Below, in pieces: positions 1 to 8,297 of a stretch of 15,114 bases of DNA. This DNA comes from Bacteroidales bacterium UBA3816 (GTDB lineage: Bacteria; Bacteroidota; Bacteroidia; Bacteroidales; P3), in contig DFDY01000024.1 in NCBI GenBank assembly GCA_002368955.1, forward strand, positions 1-15,114, in the 5' to 3' direction. The notes below the pieces were generated by a model, which saw only the letters and a program-made list of their open reading frames with translations, searched no databases and was not told the DNA's origin. Made by a program: the position numbers and the translations under genes. Position 1 is the stretch's first letter, and each line of letters starts with the position of its first letter.

Positions 1-499
1 TGAGGTTCTTCACCAGCTGGTCCTCATCAGGACAGCGCAGGGCATCCATGGCACGTTCCAGCCGGCTGTCGAGGTTCCAAGCATCGTATTGGTCAAGCAG
101 TTCGGTCAGCTCGCCTTGCCGCTCGCACAGTTTGTCGAAGTCGGCGTCAGGCTCGGCAAAGGCGTTGTTCACCTCCTCATATTCTTTCAGTGCGTCCACG
201 ATGGGTTGCACGGCCTCCTGCACCACCTCTTTGACGGTCTTGCTTTCGTCCAGCTTGGGTTCCTGTTCCAGATAGCCCACACTGTAGCCGGGCGAGAAGA
301 CTACTTCGCCCTGGTAGTCTTTGTCCACACCGGCAATGATTTTCAACAGTGAGGACTTACCAGAACCGTTGAGGCCGATGATGCCTATCTTGGCCCCATA
401 GAAGAAGGAGAGGTAAATATCTTTCAAAATCTGGCGGCTGGGGGGGATGAGTTTGCCCACGCCTACCATAGAGAAAATAATCTTTTTGTCGTCTGCCAT
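1..499 (-). CDS. ettA: Energy-dependent translational throttle protein EttA (ABC-F ATPase), N-terminal part
   Basis: This is the first 166 codons of an ABC-F protein; the rest lies beyond the left edge, so no stop is present. Reading from the ATG at 499-497, the protein starts MADDKKIIFSMVGVGKLIPP and has Walker A GLNGSGKSS at residues 42-50. It then shows YLEQEPKLDESKTVKE and PDADFDKLCERQGEL, followed by LERAMDALRCPDEDQLVKNL. These follow the first ABC domain of E. coli EttA (GKVVPP, SFFPGAKIG, DPDADFDKLAAEQG, LERAADALRLPD) segment by segment, which separates it from Uup and other ABC-F paralogues. The known role of EttA is binding the ribosomal E site and gating the first elongation step according to the ATP/ADP ratio, in the cytoplasm. 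The ABC signature, Walker B and second ATPase domain are not in view. The leader (500-535) is AT-rich and has no Shine-Dalgarno sequence; I see no convincing TAnnTTTG box. Confidence 0.93.
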   Translation of the reverse strand, partial: MADDKKIIFSMVGVGKLIPPSRQILKDIYLSFFYGAKIGIIGLNGSGKSSLLKIIAGVDKDYQGEVVFSPGYSVGYLEQEPKLDESKTVKEVVQEAVQPIVDALKEYEEVNNAFAEPDADFDKLCERQGELTELLDQYDAWNLDSRLERAMDALRCPDEDQLVKNL

Positions 500-535
500 A
501 ACTATTTGTGTATTATGTGTTACATATAAGTATAG

Positions 536-561
536 GCCACTCCTCTAATCAAAAGAGTGGC
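536..561 (-). terminator. Possible terminator hairpin after the YARHG lipoprotein gene
   Basis: GCCACTC (536-542) pairs perfectly with GAGTGGC (555-561) around a 12-nt loop. It sits 9 nt beyond the lipoprotein stop and before ettA. No U tract follows on the minus strand, so it may be a weak terminator, a 3'-end stabilising hairpin, or part of the ettA upstream region. Confidence 0.35.
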
Positions 562-570
562 TTCATTGTT

Positions 571-1425
571 TTATTTCTCAAACTCTTTAACGAACCTGAT
601 ATTGGACTTCTCCAAGGGAGTCAGTACTTTATCAACATTCAAAAACAGCGGCATGTACCAAGGCTGTTGGAGGAAATAGTCCAACATCTCTTGGTTGTCG
701 TGGAAATCATAACCATGCCGAGCCAAAATCTCGTTGCGTACAATAGCCAAATCTTTGCGGTGCAGCCCCTTGAGGTCGTTTGTTTCCAACTTCCGCTCGG
801 AGGCCTGGGGGAAACGTCCTGGGACACCCTCACACTTGCATGGAACAAAATCGTCTGCTTCCTGCTTGGCGAAATCCTCCTTGTAGTAATTCGCCATTTC
901 GACACAGTCCTCAACCGTCACCGCATCACTGTTGTGGTAATCTGCCTTGACCACGCGCCACACACCTGCCTGCCGCTCAAATTCTACCATCAGGTAAAGG
1001 TTGGCGGGAGTGAGTTGGCGGGTGAAGCAAACATGTTCATCATCCCTCCAATCAAAACCACCAGTCATGACGGGCTCTATTCCAAAACCGAAGTCATCTG
1101 AGTCACGAGAAATCACAAAGTCCGCAAGTTTGAGCATACGCCAATATTCTACAGTATAGGGCACCGAGTCGTTCAGCGGATAGGTCAGCGTGCCTGCCGG
1201 AAACTTGACGTGTGCCAATTGATACTCCCTGTCTGTGCAAAAATTATGTAGGAACATCATGAATTCCATCACTGGCGTACAGCCATCTTCATTGGGGGAA
1301 CCCGACTCCTCTATTGCCGAATCCACAACATCCAATCCCTCTCCCACCGAATGGTGGCACGAGACAATCAGTCCCATGGTCAACATCAGCAACAACATCA
1401 GTGAAAAAGGTTTGGAGCTTCTCAT
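571..1425 (-). CDS. YARHG-domain lipoprotein
   Basis: A predicted 284-residue lipoprotein of unknown function. Residues 1-23 (MRSSKPFSL, a hydrophobic run, then IVSC) form a signal peptide with lipobox, so Cys23 would be lipidated and the protein exported to the envelope. An in-frame start 14 codons upstream (1467) would put 14 extra residues before this signal and overlap recJ; the lipobox spacing favours the ATG at 1425. Residues 52-165 (FLHNFCTDREYQLAHVKFP and onward, ending with GVWRVVKADYH) recall the DUF4348 type of Bacteroidales lipoproteins, but I hold that loosely. Residues 218-281 form a YARHG domain, with NEILARHGYDF at 231-241 and PWYMP at 255-259, a small module common in extracellular proteins. 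The gene starts 10 nt after the recJ stop, so it is probably co-transcribed with recJ; no functional link to DNA repair is evident. An acidic, Cys-containing linker (EADDFVPCKCEG) separates the two domains. Confidence 0.85.
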   Translation of the reverse strand: MRSSKPFSLMLLLMLTMGLIVSCHHSVGEGLDVVDSAIEESGSPNEDGCTPVMEFMMFLHNFCTDREYQLAHVKFPAGTLTYPLNDSVPYTVEYWRMLKLADFVISRDSDDFGFGIEPVMTGGFDWRDDEHVCFTRQLTPANLYLMVEFERQAGVWRVVKADYHNSDAVTVEDCVEMANYYKEDFAKQEADDFVPCKCEGVPGRFPQASERKLETNDLKGLHRKDLAIVRNEILARHGYDFHDNQEMLDYFLQQPWYMPLFLNVDKVLTPLEKSNIRFVKEFEK

Positions 1426-1435
1426 TGTATTAACC

Positions 1436-3274
1436 TTAATCTTCGTCGAAACGGAGGTCCTTGACATTGAGTTGGATGTCGGTCTTGCCGTTCCAGTAGT
1501 TCTCCTCCAGCGAATAGCAGAGGGTGAACGACTGGCCAGCCTTCATCTTGGAGTAATACGGGGCCAACTGGAAACCGATGGCGGGATAGGAGCGCGACCG
1601 TGCGGTGAGGGAGATAGCGCTGAACTTGAGGTGCTTGCCACCCACAATACGGGCATAGCCGGTGTCCACCAAATCGTGCGATATAAAGACCGGTATGTTG
1701 TTCTCGGGTCCGAAAGGGCTGAACTGCTTGAGGATGCGGAGGAACTTAGGGGTGATCTGTGTGCCAAAGTCCACTTCGGCATCCACCTCGATTTCCGGCA
1801 CCATGCTGTCCACCTTTAGGTTTTGTTGCACCACCTCTTCAAACCGAACCTTGAAGGCCTCGAAATTCTCGGGCTTGACACTGACACCCGCTGCACATTT
1901 ATGGCCGCCAAAGTGTTCCAAAAGATCGCTGCACTGCTCCAAAGCGGTGTGCACGTCAAACTCCTTAATGCTGCGGGCCGAGCCAGTGATGAGGTCGTCG
2001 GTGGAACGGGTGAAAATGATGGTGGGCTTGTAGTAGGCCTCCACCAGGCGGGAAGCCACGATGCCTACCACCCCTTTGTGCCAGTTCTCGTCGAAGAGGA
2101 CAATGCTCTTCTTGGCCTTCAGCACGGGGTTGCTCTCAATGCGGCGTTTGGCCTCTTCAGTGGCAGCGGTGTCCAAGTCTTTGCGCTGAGTGTTGTAGTT
2201 GTTGATTTCCTCGGCCAGCAGGCCTGCCTGCTCCGAGTTGTCGCTCAGCAGAAGACGGACGGAGTCGAAGGCACTGCGTATGCGCCCTGCGGCATTGATA
2301 CGGGGACCTACCAGAAAGACCAGATCGTTGATGTTAAGCTCTTTGCAGAAATAGGACTTATCCTCGGGATGGCTGGCCTTATACTCCTCGGTGCGGCGTT
2401 CGATATGGCCGTAGGTGAGGATGGCTTCGAGGCCGGGACGGGGATGGGTGTTGATGACCTTCAGTCCATAAAAGGCCAGCACGCGGTTTTCGCCCATGAT
2501 GGGGACGATGTCGGAGGCAATGCTGACGGCCACGAGGTCGAGGTATTTGAGCAGCCGCAGCATGAGGGCTTCGCGCTTCTCTTTGCGCACCTCGTCCAGC
2601 TGTTCAGGGTTGTCGCACAGGCGCACCCCAACCCGCTGTTCCTGGTGGGCTTCGACTATCTTAAACCCAATGCCGCAGCCCGAAAGCTCCTTGTAGGGAT
2701 AAGGGCAGTCGAGCCGCTTAGGGTCCAACACCGCCACGGCGGCAGGAATATTGTAGCCGTCGGGCAGATGGTGGTCGCCGATGATAAAATCGATTCCCAG
2801 ACTGGCGGCATAGGCCACCTGTTCGTTGGCCTTGATGCCGCAGTCGAGCGCAATTATCAACTTCACGCCCGTCTCCTTGGCATAGTCGATGCCCTGATAA
2901 GAAACGCCGTAGCCCTCGCTGTCGCGGTCGGGGATGTAAAAGTCGATGTTGCGGTGGAACGACTGCAAATAAGAGTAGACAAGGGCGACAGCCGAAGTGC
3001 CGTCCACGTCATAGTCGCCATATATCATGATGCGCTCGCGGCGCCGGACCGCCTCGTTGATACGGGCTATGGCGCGGTCCATGTCCTTCATCAGGAAAGG
3101 ATCATGCAATTGGTCTAAACTAGGTCGGAAGAAACATCGGGCCTCTTCAAATGTGGTTACACCACGTTCTACCAACAACGTGGCGATAATTTTATCAACG
3201 CCTAACGACTCCGCAAGTTTATTAACTACCTCTATATCATAATCTTCCCTTAAAATCCAACGTTTTTCTTTCAT
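1436..3274 (-). CDS. recJ: Single-stranded-DNA-specific exonuclease RecJ
   Basis: A 612-residue cytoplasmic DHH-family 5'-3' exonuclease that degrades single-stranded DNA in RecF-pathway recombination, base-excision repair and mismatch repair. The DHH catalytic core is intact: GDYDVDG at 86-92 (metal-binding Asp cluster), LDCG at 143-146, GDHHLPD at 166-172 and SGCGIGFK at 198-205. The linker carries RINAAGRI at 325-332. The DHHA1 domain has GGHKCAAG at 456-463, and an OB-like C-terminal region follows (about 495-612, ending in QLNVKDLRF). Length is slightly over 600 residues, close to the family norm. The ATG at 3274 directly precedes KEKRWILR, the usual start for Bacteroidetes RecJ. The gene has its own promoter (3288-3319) and is followed after 10 nt by the YARHG lipoprotein gene. 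Confidence 0.97.
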   Translation of the reverse strand: MKEKRWILREDYDIEVVNKLAESLGVDKIIATLLVERGVTTFEEARCFFRPSLDQLHDPFLMKDMDRAIARINEAVRRRERIMIYGDYDVDGTSAVALVYSYLQSFHRNIDFYIPDRDSEGYGVSYQGIDYAKETGVKLIIALDCGIKANEQVAYAASLGIDFIIGDHHLPDGYNIPAAVAVLDPKRLDCPYPYKELSGCGIGFKIVEAHQEQRVGVRLCDNPEQLDEVRKEKREALMLRLLKYLDLVAVSIASDIVPIMGENRVLAFYGLKVINTHPRPGLEAILTYGHIERRTEEYKASHPEDKSYFCKELNINDLVFLVGPRINAAGRIRSAFDSVRLLLSDNSEQAGLLAEEINNYNTQRKDLDTAATEEAKRRIESNPVLKAKKSIVLFDENWHKGVVGIVASRLVEAYYKPTIIFTRSTDDLITGSARSIKEFDVHTALEQCSDLLEHFGGHKCAAGVSVKPENFEAFKVRFEEVVQQNLKVDSMVPEIEVDAEVDFGTQITPKFLRILKQFSPFGPENNIPVFISHDLVDTGYARIVGGKHLKFSAISLTARSRSYPAIGFQLAPYYSKMKAGQSFTLCYSLEENYWNGKTDIQLNVKDLRFDED

Positions 3275-3287
3275 TTTTTTCTGGCTG

Positions 3288-3319
3288 TAAAGATACGACT
3301 TTTTCCCGACATGGCAAAA
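3288..3319 (-). promoter_or_regulatory. Promoter of recJ (Bacteroidetes type)
   Basis: On the minus strand, TTTTG (3319-3315) is followed by exactly 19 nt and TATCTTTA (3295-3288). This matches the Bacteroidetes consensus TTTG-N19 to 21-TAnnTTTG with one mismatch, the final G. The predicted transcript start is near 3283, leaving a leader of about 10 nt before the recJ ATG at 3274. Confidence 0.6.
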
Positions 3320-3333
3320 TCTTTTTAGATTTT
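3316..3333. repeat. Perfect AT-rich palindrome upstream of recJ
   Basis: AAAATCT (3316-3322), loop TTTT (3323-3326), AGATTTT (3327-3333): a perfect 7-bp inverted repeat that overlaps the -33 element of the recJ promoter. It may be an operator or a weak bidirectional terminator for the permease gene ending at 3478. About 140 nt lie between this and the permease stop; that stretch is more GC-rich and has no gene I can support. Confidence 0.5.
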
Positions 3334-3477
3334 AGTATATTAACACCGACATAACAATGCCTCCGCGCCCCTTCCCAGCCATTATGCAGCCGAATGCGAA
3401 TAGCTTCCTCCCCACTCCTACAACGAGTCGGGAGCGAAGCAGGTGCGAAGGGATAGCGGTGGCTCTGCCAACCGGTC

Positions 3478-4839
3478 TTAGCGACCCATGCGGAGAAAAC
3501 GTCCCACGTCTTTCCAGGTGGTTTTCTGTCCGTAGCGGAGAATGGCGGTGCGATAAATCTTAGCGGCCACCCATATGCAAAGGGGGAAGGTGACCAAGAG
3601 CAACACCATGGAGAGCACCACTTGCCAGATGGGAACCCCAAAGGGGATGCGGAACAACATGGCCACCGGAGAGGTGAAGGGAATGATGGAAAGCCAGGTG
3701 CTGAGGGCACCGGAGGGTTCGTTGACCATGGCCGGCATCAGCAGGATGCAAAGAACCATGGGAATGGTCATGGGCAGGGTGAACTGCTGCGAGTCGGTTT
3801 CGTTGTCGACCAGCGAACCAGCCGCCGCAAACAGTGAGGCAAAAAGCAGATAGCCAAAAACAAAATAGAAGACAAAGAGCACTATGAGCATTCCGAAATT
3901 GATGCTGCCGAGGCCTTCAATGAGGTCCTGAATGTCGTTGTCCACGCCTTTGCCAGCCTCATATTGGGCTGCCTGATACTGCGCGGCTTGATACTGATTG
4001 GTGGCCTCGGTTCCTTTGGTGGAAATCTCCGTCACGTGGCGGCTCTGAGCCTGTTGGAAAAGGCCGTCGTTGGTCAAGCGCAGGCCTCCCAACGCCACGC
4101 CCGAAAGCACCACCCACAGGGCAAACTGGGTGAGCCCCACCAAGCCTATGCCCACCACCTTGCCCATCATCAGTTGGAACGGTTTGACACTGCACATGAT
4201 AACCTCCACTATGCGGCTGGTCTTCTCTTCCATCACGCCCCGCATCACTTGCGAGCCGAACATAAAGACGGCCATGAAAACCAATATGGCCAACATCACA
4301 CCCACTATGAGCTTGATTTGCAGGAATCCGTCACGACCGGTCTCAATATCCTGTGTGCGCAGATTGATGCTGGTGCTGGTGATGAGGGCATAATCCTCGG
4401 GCGTAATGCCATGGACATCCTGCAATATAACGTTGCGCAGTATTTTCTGCAACTGGTTGTTGACATCGCCCTGCACCGTCACCGAGGGGGCATCGGTCCG
4501 ATAGTAGAGATAGGCCTCGGAGGGCAACGTGGTTTCGCGGGCGGGGATATAGACGATGGCATCCAGCGAGTCGTTTTCAGCCAGTTGCCGCTTGGCATAG
4601 TCGAGGCTTCCGGCATCGAAATAGGTTATGTCGCGACCCGAGGCAAACTGTCCCTGAAACAGGCCGCTGTCGTCCACCACCAGCACATTGGCATGTTCCA
4701 GCGGACGCGAGGCCAGGACGATGGGGATGGCATAGATGGCTGCAATCAGGATGGGCACCAGCAAAGTGAGAATCCAGAAGGAGGGCTTCTTGACACGGGT
4801 GAGATATTCGCGCTGTATGACGAGGAGTATCTTATTCAT
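3478..4839 (-). CDS. ABC-2 type transporter permease (NatB-like)
   Basis: A 453-residue inner-membrane permease, partner of the ATPase encoded just upstream (6-nt gap). It begins MNKILLVIQREYLTRVKKPS, the cytoplasmic start typical of NatB/YhaP-type ABC-2 permeases, followed by a first membrane segment (about 21-43). A large extracytoplasmic domain spans about 45-172, then a cluster of membrane segments starts at about 174-196. The conserved cytoplasmic motif is MEEKTSRIVEV (203-213) with VKPFQLMMGK (218-227). Further membrane segments lie at about 232-252, 316-340, 358-372, 382-398 and 404-426. The hydrophilic loop at 260-310 contains a threefold QYQAA-type repeat (282-296). The substrate cannot be told from sequence; characterised relatives export sodium, drugs or peptides. 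The gene is last in the five-gene block starting at 9377. Confidence 0.88.
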   Translation of the reverse strand: MNKILLVIQREYLTRVKKPSFWILTLLVPILIAAIYAIPIVLASRPLEHANVLVVDDSGLFQGQFASGRDITYFDAGSLDYAKRQLAENDSLDAIVYIPARETTLPSEAYLYYRTDAPSVTVQGDVNNQLQKILRNVILQDVHGITPEDYALITSTSINLRTQDIETGRDGFLQIKLIVGVMLAILVFMAVFMFGSQVMRGVMEEKTSRIVEVIMCSVKPFQLMMGKVVGIGLVGLTQFALWVVLSGVALGGLRLTNDGLFQQAQSRHVTEISTKGTEATNQYQAAQYQAAQYEAGKGVDNDIQDLIEGLGSINFGMLIVLFVFYFVFGYLLFASLFAAAGSLVDNETDSQQFTLPMTIPMVLCILLMPAMVNEPSGALSTWLSIIPFTSPVAMLFRIPFGVPIWQVVLSMVLLLVTFPLCIWVAAKIYRTAILRYGQKTTWKDVGRFLRMGR

Positions 4840-4845
4840 ATTGGC

Positions 4846-5568
4846 TTAGTTATTAGAAGTTTTGCCAGTGACGGTCTCAATAAAAATGCGGTCGAGGTCC
4901 TGCCCCGGATGCTGTTCCTTGATGGCGGCCAGCGGGCCCGAAAGCACCACCTCTGAATGGTTGATAAGTGCTATCTCGTCGCACAGCTCCTCGGCCGAAG
5001 GCATGTTGTGGGTGGAGAAGATAATCGTGGAACCTTGCGATTTCAGCCGCAGGATTTCGCGTTTGAGAATGTCGGCATTGACGGGGTCAAAACCACTGAA
5101 AGGCTCGTCAAAGATAAGCAACTGGGGCTCGTGCAGCACGGTGACCACAAATTGCACCTTCTGCTGCATTCCCTTGGAGAGCTCCTCCACCTTGCGGTTC
5201 CACCAACTGTCAATCTCCAAGCGGTCGAACCACTCGTGCAGGCGTTTCTCAGCCGTGCCCTTGTCAAGTCCTTTAAGCCGTGCAAGGTAAATCGCCTGCT
5301 CGCCCACCTTCATCTTCTTGTAGAGGCCGCGTTCTTCGGGCAGATAGCCAATCTGCAACACATCTTCGTCAGTCATGGGGTGACCATCGAAAAGCAGGTT
5401 TCCGCTGTCGGGGTGAATGATATGGTTGATGATGCGGATAAGGGTGGTCTTGCCGGCCCCGTTGGGGCCCAGCAGGCCGAAGACGGTGCCACGGCTGACG
5501 TGCAGGTTCACGTCGTTCAAGGCGCGAAAGTCACCGAAAGTCTTGCTGATATGATTAATTTGTAGCAT
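4846..5568 (-). CDS. ABC transporter ATP-binding protein (NatA-like)
   Basis: A 240-residue nucleotide-binding subunit that powers the ABC-2 permease encoded 6 nt downstream. All core motifs are present: Walker A GPNGAGKTT (34-42), the stretch IGYLPEERGLYKKM (73-86) in the Q-loop region, signature LSKGMQQK (130-137), Walker B LLIFDEP (150-156), D-loop SGFD (158-161) and H-loop His187 in FSTHN. GYLPEERGLY is characteristic of the NatA/YhaQ branch. It is shorter than many NatA homologues of about 300 residues and appears to lack their C-terminal extension. Its start lies 15 nt after the stop of the BatA-like gene, which suggests cotranscription. Confidence 0.9.
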   Translation of the reverse strand: MLQINHISKTFGDFRALNDVNLHVSRGTVFGLLGPNGAGKTTLIRIINHIIHPDSGNLLFDGHPMTDEDVLQIGYLPEERGLYKKMKVGEQAIYLARLKGLDKGTAEKRLHEWFDRLEIDSWWNRKVEELSKGMQQKVQFVVTVLHEPQLLIFDEPFSGFDPVNADILKREILRLKSQGSTIIFSTHNMPSAEELCDEIALINHSEVVLSGPLAAIKEQHPGQDLDRIFIETVTGKTSNN

Positions 5569-5583
5569 TGTGCAATGGTTGTG

Positions 5584-7635
5584 TTATGAATGGTTTTTCC
5601 TCTGTGGCAGTCTTATCAAAAGAATCTCCGCCAAGAGGGCGAATAGGGTCAAAAGGATGCACCACCGCCACAACGGTGTTCCCTGACTGCGCTGACGGAT
5701 ATAGTCGGTCATCGACTTGTCGGCGGTCGTCACCACACTGCAGTGGTCCAGATGGGCATCGGCAATCAGTTTCTTCACCTCATCGCGGTCGTAGAAGGCC
5801 AAGTCCGACTCCTGCCGGCTATAGTTGAACGAAAGACCCTCCTCGGCCTCGCCACTGTTGGACAAAAGGTAGTTGCCCGCGGCCGAAAGGTCGCCATGGG
5901 GCACCATGCACTGCACCGCCCCCATGCGCCGTATGTCGGGAATGACATCCACGCCTCCATCGACACTGAGCAGATGGGGCACCTCTTCGGCATCATAGCT
6001 GCCAGTCAAGGGTATGGGTTCTGTGGCCGTAAGCATATGGTAGGGCGACTGGACAGGAGAACTGAAAAGGGCCATATTGTAGAGCGTGGGCACAAAGAGG
6101 GCCTGCTGCACAAAGTCGGTATGCTCCTTGCGCAAAGGGGCAGAAAGCAGATAGCAGTGGCCGCTGCCCACCTGTGTCTCGGTCAGCAGGTCGCTGCCGT
6201 CCAGCAGCCTTATGAGCGACTGCGACACGGTGGTGGCAGTAGTGGTCAGGCGGTAATGGCCGGTGACGGAAGGCATCTCCATCTCTTCTTTTTTGCCTCG
6301 GAACACCCCACGGTAGAGGTCGGCCTCCAACTCAACAGTTTCGGCCCGTGTCTGACCACCAATCCAAGCACCCAACTGAGGCATCCGCATGGCCGCAAAG
6401 AACTGATTGTACGAGGATGTCTCCACCTCTTGGCCTGGGATGACCAGCAGAGAACCTCCGTCGGCAACAAATTCCTGCAAGGTGTGCGCCATCCCCGACG
6501 AAATGGTGTGCAACTCATCCAAGACGATGAATCTATTGTCGGTCAGATGTGCATAATCCACCTGCGAGACAGCGACCTGATGATATTCCACCAGCGAATC
6601 GCCCGCAAAAAGACGCTGCATATTGGGGTTCTCCCCTGCCCCACTTATGGCCAACATGGGCACACGGTGGGTCACCGAGAGAGAGAAAAACATCCTGTCG
6701 TCGAATGTGATGGGATAGTCAGTAGTTTCCACATAGCCCTGCAACACCCCCTCATCCTCAATCGTAAAGGCCATCGTGGCCGTAGCACGGCCTTGCGGGG
6801 CAATGTCCACCGAAGTCAACGCCCGCTGCTTTCCACCTACAAAAAGGCGCAAGGGCAGACTTTCAACCCCTTTGCTGCCGTCGTTGCGCACCGTCACCTC
6901 CACCCGCACCGTGGCCCCGCGGAAATAGGCCGGACTGTTGAATGCAAGACTGTCAATATAGATATTGGCCACGTCGGTGCCACCCAGAGGAATGAAGGTG
7001 GCTAGTATCGCACTGTCAGCAGGATAATCGGCCACGTCGGCCGTTGAGCGTTGAAAATCGCTCACTATGTAGGCATGGCGGTTGGCTGCCGAAGCCGAGT
7101 GCAAAAACTCATTCTGCCGCTCCGCCACCGACGAAAGCTTTGCGGTGACGGCACTCACCTCCACTTCGTCCACTGCCGAAAGGAACTCCTCGCGACTCAA
7201 CCAGCGGAACTGGGCTCCGTGGGCATCATTGGTCAGCAGTTGAAACTGCACATCGGGCCTATAGGCTTCGGCAATCTCACGGGCTTTCTTCTTGGCACTC
7301 TCAATCAGGCTGCCCTCCATGCCGCCGCTCTGCATGCTGTAGGAGTTGTCCAGATAGACACTCACCACGGTGCCGCCCGCCTGCAATTGGGCATTCTTAT
7401 TGGGAATGACCGGCTGGCAGAAGGCCAGCACCAGGAAGACGATGGCCGCGATGCGTGCCAACAAAATCAGCAACCGCCGCAGATTGTTCTGCTTGCGGCT
7501 CTCGTTCTGTAGTGCTTCCAGCATCTCCACATTGCTGAAATAAACTTTGCGATAGCGGCGCAACTGCAATAGATGTATCGCTATCGGAATACCAACGGCC
7601 ACTAGGCCTATCAGAAAAAGCGGTGCAGTGAGCAT
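5584..7635 (-). CDS. BatA-domain / VWA-like membrane protein
   Basis: A 683-residue membrane protein of the BatA (aerotolerance regulator N-terminal) family. The N-terminus MLTAPLFLIGLVAVGIPIAI is a membrane segment, followed by the family hallmark HLLQLRRYRKVYFSNVEML (21-39) and a second membrane segment at about 56-75. A von Willebrand A-like domain starts near 88 with DNSYS (96-100), matching the MIDAS metal-binding pattern DxSxS. The middle is a long, probably periplasmic beta-rich part. Residues about 655-675 form a final membrane helix before RLPQRKNHS. In Bacteroidetes, single proteins of this kind are widespread and their function is not settled; the name comes from the Bacteroides aerotolerance (bat) operon. 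I chose the ATG at 7635, 2 nt after the nth stop, because an upstream in-frame start at 7749 would add residues encoded inside nth and before the membrane segment. Confidence 0.85.
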   Translation of the reverse strand: MLTAPLFLIGLVAVGIPIAIHLLQLRRYRKVYFSNVEMLEALQNESRKQNNLRRLLILLARIAAIVFLVLAFCQPVIPNKNAQLQAGGTVVSVYLDNSYSMQSGGMEGSLIESAKKKAREIAEAYRPDVQFQLLTNDAHGAQFRWLSREEFLSAVDEVEVSAVTAKLSSVAERQNEFLHSASAANRHAYIVSDFQRSTADVADYPADSAILATFIPLGGTDVANIYIDSLAFNSPAYFRGATVRVEVTVRNDGSKGVESLPLRLFVGGKQRALTSVDIAPQGRATATMAFTIEDEGVLQGYVETTDYPITFDDRMFFSLSVTHRVPMLAISGAGENPNMQRLFAGDSLVEYHQVAVSQVDYAHLTDNRFIVLDELHTISSGMAHTLQEFVADGGSLLVIPGQEVETSSYNQFFAAMRMPQLGAWIGGQTRAETVELEADLYRGVFRGKKEEMEMPSVTGHYRLTTTATTVSQSLIRLLDGSDLLTETQVGSGHCYLLSAPLRKEHTDFVQQALFVPTLYNMALFSSPVQSPYHMLTATEPIPLTGSYDAEEVPHLLSVDGGVDVIPDIRRMGAVQCMVPHGDLSAAGNYLLSNSGEAEEGLSFNYSRQESDLAFYDRDEVKKLIADAHLDHCSVVTTADKSMTDYIRQRSQGTPLWRWCILLTLFALLAEILLIRLPQRKNHS

Positions 7636-7637
7636 GA

Positions 7638-8285
7638 CTATTGTTTTTTCTGTTTTTCCTTGAAATAATTGCAGATGTCCGCAATGCCGCACTCGCCACA
7701 GTGGGGCTTGCGGGCCTGGCACACATAGCGTCCATGAAGTATCAGCCAATGGTGGGCCACAGGTATCTTCTCGGGCGGAATATGCTTGGTCAGTTCACGC
7801 TCGGTCTGCAGCGGGCTTTTGCTGTTCTTGGTCAGACCAATGCGGTTAGACACCCTGAACACGTGGGTGTCCACCGCCAAGGCGGGCAGACCCCACACCA
7901 CCGAGGCAATCACGTTGGCCGTCTTGCGCCCCACGCCCGGCAGCGTCTGCAACTCGTCCACATCGTCCGGCACCTCGCCCCCAAAGTCCTCCACCAGTTT
8001 TTGCGCCATGCCCACCAAATGCTTGCTCTTGTTGTTGGGATAGGAGATGGAATGGATATATTCAAAAATCTCCTCGGGGGTGGCCTTGGCCATGGAGGCG
8101 GCATCGGGATAGGCAGCAAAGAGGGCCGGCGTGGTCATGTTTACGCGCTTGTCGGTGCACTGCGCCGAAAGGATGGTGGCCACCAGCAGCTGGAAGGGGT
8201 TCGAGAAGTGCAACTCCGTCTGTGCCGTCGGGTGCTCCTCCTCAAAATAGGCTATCATACGGGCATATCGTTCCTTCTGTGTCAT
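7638..8285 (-). CDS. nth: Endonuclease III (DNA glycosylase / AP lyase)
   Basis: A 215-residue base-excision repair enzyme that removes oxidised pyrimidines and cleaves at the abasic site. The helix-hairpin-helix LPGVGRKTANVI (115-126) contains the catalytic Lys121. Asp139 in VDTHVFRVSNRIGL is the conserved catalytic aspartate. The four cysteines of the [4Fe-4S] cluster are in C-X6-C-X2-C-X5-C spacing (189, 196, 199, 205). Length matches E. coli Nth (211). It follows the endonuclease/exonuclease/phosphatase-fold gene after 12 nt and precedes the BatA-like gene with a 2-nt gap (stop TAG, TC, then ATG), an arrangement consistent with translational coupling. Confidence 0.97.
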   Translation of the reverse strand: MTQKERYARMIAYFEEEHPTAQTELHFSNPFQLLVATILSAQCTDKRVNMTTPALFAAYPDAASMAKATPEEIFEYIHSISYPNNKSKHLVGMAQKLVEDFGGEVPDDVDELQTLPGVGRKTANVIASVVWGLPALAVDTHVFRVSNRIGLTKNSKSPLQTERELTKHIPPEKIPVAHHWLILHGRYVCQARKPHCGECGIADICNYFKEKQKKQ

Positions 8286-8297
8286 GGATTGGGGCTG

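Noticed and set aside
1426..1467. Upstream start for the YARHG lipoprotein
   Set aside because: It would add 14 polar residues before a well-formed signal peptide and extend into recJ; the ATG at 1425 gives normal lipobox spacing.
1823..3118. A 431-codon plus-strand open frame
   Set aside because: It is antisense to recJ, shows no recognisable motifs, and is explained by the codon bias of the recJ strand.
3964..4956. A 330-codon plus-strand open frame
   Set aside because: Antisense to the permease and the end of the ATPase gene; no promoter and no domain evidence.
5743..7005. A 420-codon plus-strand open frame
   Set aside because: Antisense to the BatA-like gene, which has clear domain evidence; the translation is rich in His, Gly and Arg without motifs.
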